Shown here piece by piece: positions 62,090-64,000 of a DNA stretch of 64,000 nt. The notes under the pieces were generated by a model that did not search any database, was not told the origin of the DNA, and saw nothing but the letters and a program-made list of their open reading frames with translations. Position numbers and translations under genes: made by a program. The stretch spans positions 444,205-508,204 of the forward strand of contig SCFE01000105.1 in the NCBI GenBank assembly GCA_004352715.1, given 5' to 3'. Position 1 is the stretch's first letter, and every line of letters begins with the position of its first letter. The DNA comes from Hofstenia miamia. Taxonomy: Eukaryota > Xenacoelomorpha > Acoela.

Positions 62090-63766
62090 AATGGAAAAAT
62101 GGAGTTAAAATCTGGTTTTCCTAATTGAATATTGAGAGATATACATGTATATTTTATATTTGAATACAATGAGTAAACCGCCTTGAAGAATTACTTATTT
62201 CATTTTATCTGCTTCTGATAATTGTAATTTACCCTATTTATTTCTATAATTATATATATATATTACGCTATCTCGTATTCAGAAAATGTTCCTAAGATGT
62301 TTTAATACCTAATTTATAAAATATAGTTTAAATCATTTAACAATTGCTGTTGTGTTTATATAATCTTAAATGCAATTACAAATATATATTAATTAGATTA
62401 ATTGTTTTGGGTACTATACGTATGCTTAAATTTATTTTCTATAGGTTTGATAATCACTTTCAATTTAAAAACTTTGATTCTTTCACGTCAAGTTATATAT
62501 CGTGTAAAATTACTTTAATAACCATAAAAAATTTTCAATTTCATGAGCGTTTAATGCTATTTTGCAAACTGTGTACGAGCATGTGTTTTTGTAAAATCAA
62601 TAAATTTAATCATTTTTGCGTAAATTTTTTTTTATGAAAATGTGTTAGTCTTTTTCGTAATTTAAAATGTTTTGCGAGTTTCATGCCATCTAATTGATTC
62701 GTTTTGAAATGGCGTTATGTATTCACTTGCTATTATCAAAACTACTCATTGCCTGAAGGAAAATGTGAAAGTTAACGCTTTTAACATTGTAAAGCTGTGT
62801 ATAGCATAGAAAGCGTTTTGTTTTTAGAAATTTGGAGTTTCATTTTCCACATAAATGCACATGTTAGGAATAATGTTAGCAACGATTTTTATATTCCTTT
62901 AAAAACTCGATTTAAGAAGAATGTGGTAAATTCCTAATTTTTAAAATTTATAACTATTTAAAGATATAATTGTGGGAAAAGGCAAAAACAATTCACAAAA
63001 AACACAAAGAGGAAAAGAAAGCGTGTAAACTCAAAGAAAGGAAAAACGTCGGAAAAGAAATGATAATTTTTAAAGTGATGAGGATTTCATGTTTGATAGA
63101 TAACAATCTTTACGATTGTATACATTTTGACAATTGAACAATAGGATATAGATAAGAAATTACGCAATGTTAACACTGTTAAGAAGTGCAACTTTGTAAA
63201 CAGAGCGTCATAATGGAATTTTACATGGTTGTCGTATTTATAATTTTTACACTTAAACAATGGGATATAGATAAAACCACGTAATGTTGACATTGTCTAT
63301 GAAAGCATGAAACTTTTTACAAGTATGAATATACACAGCCAGTATAATGGAATTTCACATTGATGAAAGAACTACCCTGAAAGATTTCAAACTTCTTGGG
63401 AAGCTATTTTTATAATTAAATCTCAGATATTGTTTTGATTCTTAACGCTTTTTTGAAATATTATTTCTGCTTAGTTTTACAGATATTTCTTTTAAAAACG
63501 TAAATTAATTTTATTTTAATGAATTGCTGCGAATTTAATGTCTGGTGTTAAATTTATTATATACTTTATTGTATAAAAACGTTGTTTTTTGTTAATACAC
63601 ATTTTTAATTGAATTTGTTTAAACTTCTAATTATCATGTGTTTTATACTGTTATCTATCACCTCATTTGACTTGTATATTAATCATTAATTTAGATACTA
63701 CCATGTGAAATTCATAACGTGCAAATACACATTGCGTATGTTTCCTACAGTATTCACAATCTCAAC

Positions 63767-64000
63767 ATGATTTGGATTTCCAAGCATTGTTCATTGAACT
63801 GTAGATGAAATTCGCTACATGAACTTTATCATTTAGTAGTGCTTTTCATATTTTCTTTGTAAATAAATTTATTATTTATAAATGTTCGTTTTCTCTGTAT
63901 GGTGATAGTATGCATCTGTGGAAGCATGTATTTATGTTTTAAAAATTATTTTTACTTGGAAATATTTATCGATTCAAGTTTTAAAAAAGTTTTTATTTTC
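63767..64000. other. Right flank, nothing recognised
   Basis: AT-rich flank outside the inverted repeat. Confidence 0.5.

Larger units (their letters stand above)
58575..63766. repeat. Giant diverged inverted repeat (arms about 1.8 kb)
   Basis: The left arm 58575-60440 reads as the reverse complement of the right arm 62090-63766. Landmarks: GTAGGAAACA with GTGTATTTGCAC at the outer tips (58590s and 63730s), ATCTGAGATTTAATTATAAAAATAGC (here broken by indels elsewhere) near 58885 and 63410, and a GTAAAGATTGTTATCTA block near 59190 and 63100. Inner ends are near TTAGGAAAACC (60408-60418) and its inverse near 62115. By eye roughly three quarters to four fifths of bases match, so it is not an assembly mirror. 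Outer target duplications were not found. The arms carry no clear gene. Confidence 0.85.

Noticed and set aside
58575-63766. Inverted repeat as an assembly mirror artefact
   Set aside because: The arms differ at many positions with independent indels and a tandem array in one arm only, so they are old real sequence.
1-64000. tRNA, rRNA or CRISPR features
   Set aside because: No cloverleaf, rRNA core or regularly spaced identical repeats with unique spacers were seen; the tandem repeats have no spacers.

Overview
This window is AT-rich eukaryotic DNA from an invertebrate-like animal. It carries one recognisable host gene, STT3B, the catalytic subunit of oligosaccharyltransferase. STT3B runs on the + strand from 19132 to 57016 in 13 exons. 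The spliced exons give an uninterrupted frame of 789 residues with all family motifs in place. Introns are of two sizes: 39-76 bp, or 0.65-14 kb. Acceptors are mostly T-rich and end in TTTAG. The closest match by eye is metazoan STT3B rather than STT3A. I cannot name the species.

Nearly everything else is transposon debris. At 1-5400 there are two decayed + strand copies of a large lysine-rich protein family that I do not recognise. One copy is interrupted by a CR1/Jockey-like LINE. At 5462-6490 is a LINE whose endonuclease and reverse transcriptase halves are joined in frame by a deletion. A near-palindromic repeat lies at 7566-8076 and an LTR-like unit at 8376-9496. At 10294-17624 is a minus-strand Ty3/gypsy element flanked by LTRs. 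It keeps RNase H, integrase and the GPY/F module, followed by a third copy of the unknown large protein. That element is almost free of CpG. A 61-bp minisatellite and a MITE fill the space up to STT3B.

The STT3B introns hold a LINE (intron 4), a hAT element with an 8-bp duplication (intron 5), and a 14-kb intron 9. Intron 9 contains a foldback-like element with two LINEs stacked around an (ACT)n tract, a further LINE copy, a LINE 3' end, and a second foldback-like family. Intron 10 holds piggyBac and mariner remnants. Intron 12 holds a hAT MITE, a mariner fragment, a pogo remnant and a GC-rich repeat.

Downstream of STT3B, 58575-63766 is a giant diverged inverted repeat: arms of about 1.8 kb around a 1.65-kb centre of unknown nature.

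The assembly is imperfect. Three large N gaps (two exactly 1000 bp) and several single-N or short-N joins lie between near-identical copies of the same flanking sequence, so several small direct repeats here are probably artefacts. The best candidates for undescribed biology are the large protein family associated with the LTR element, the CpG desert over that element, the two GGCGCTA-core foldback families, and the giant inverted repeat.
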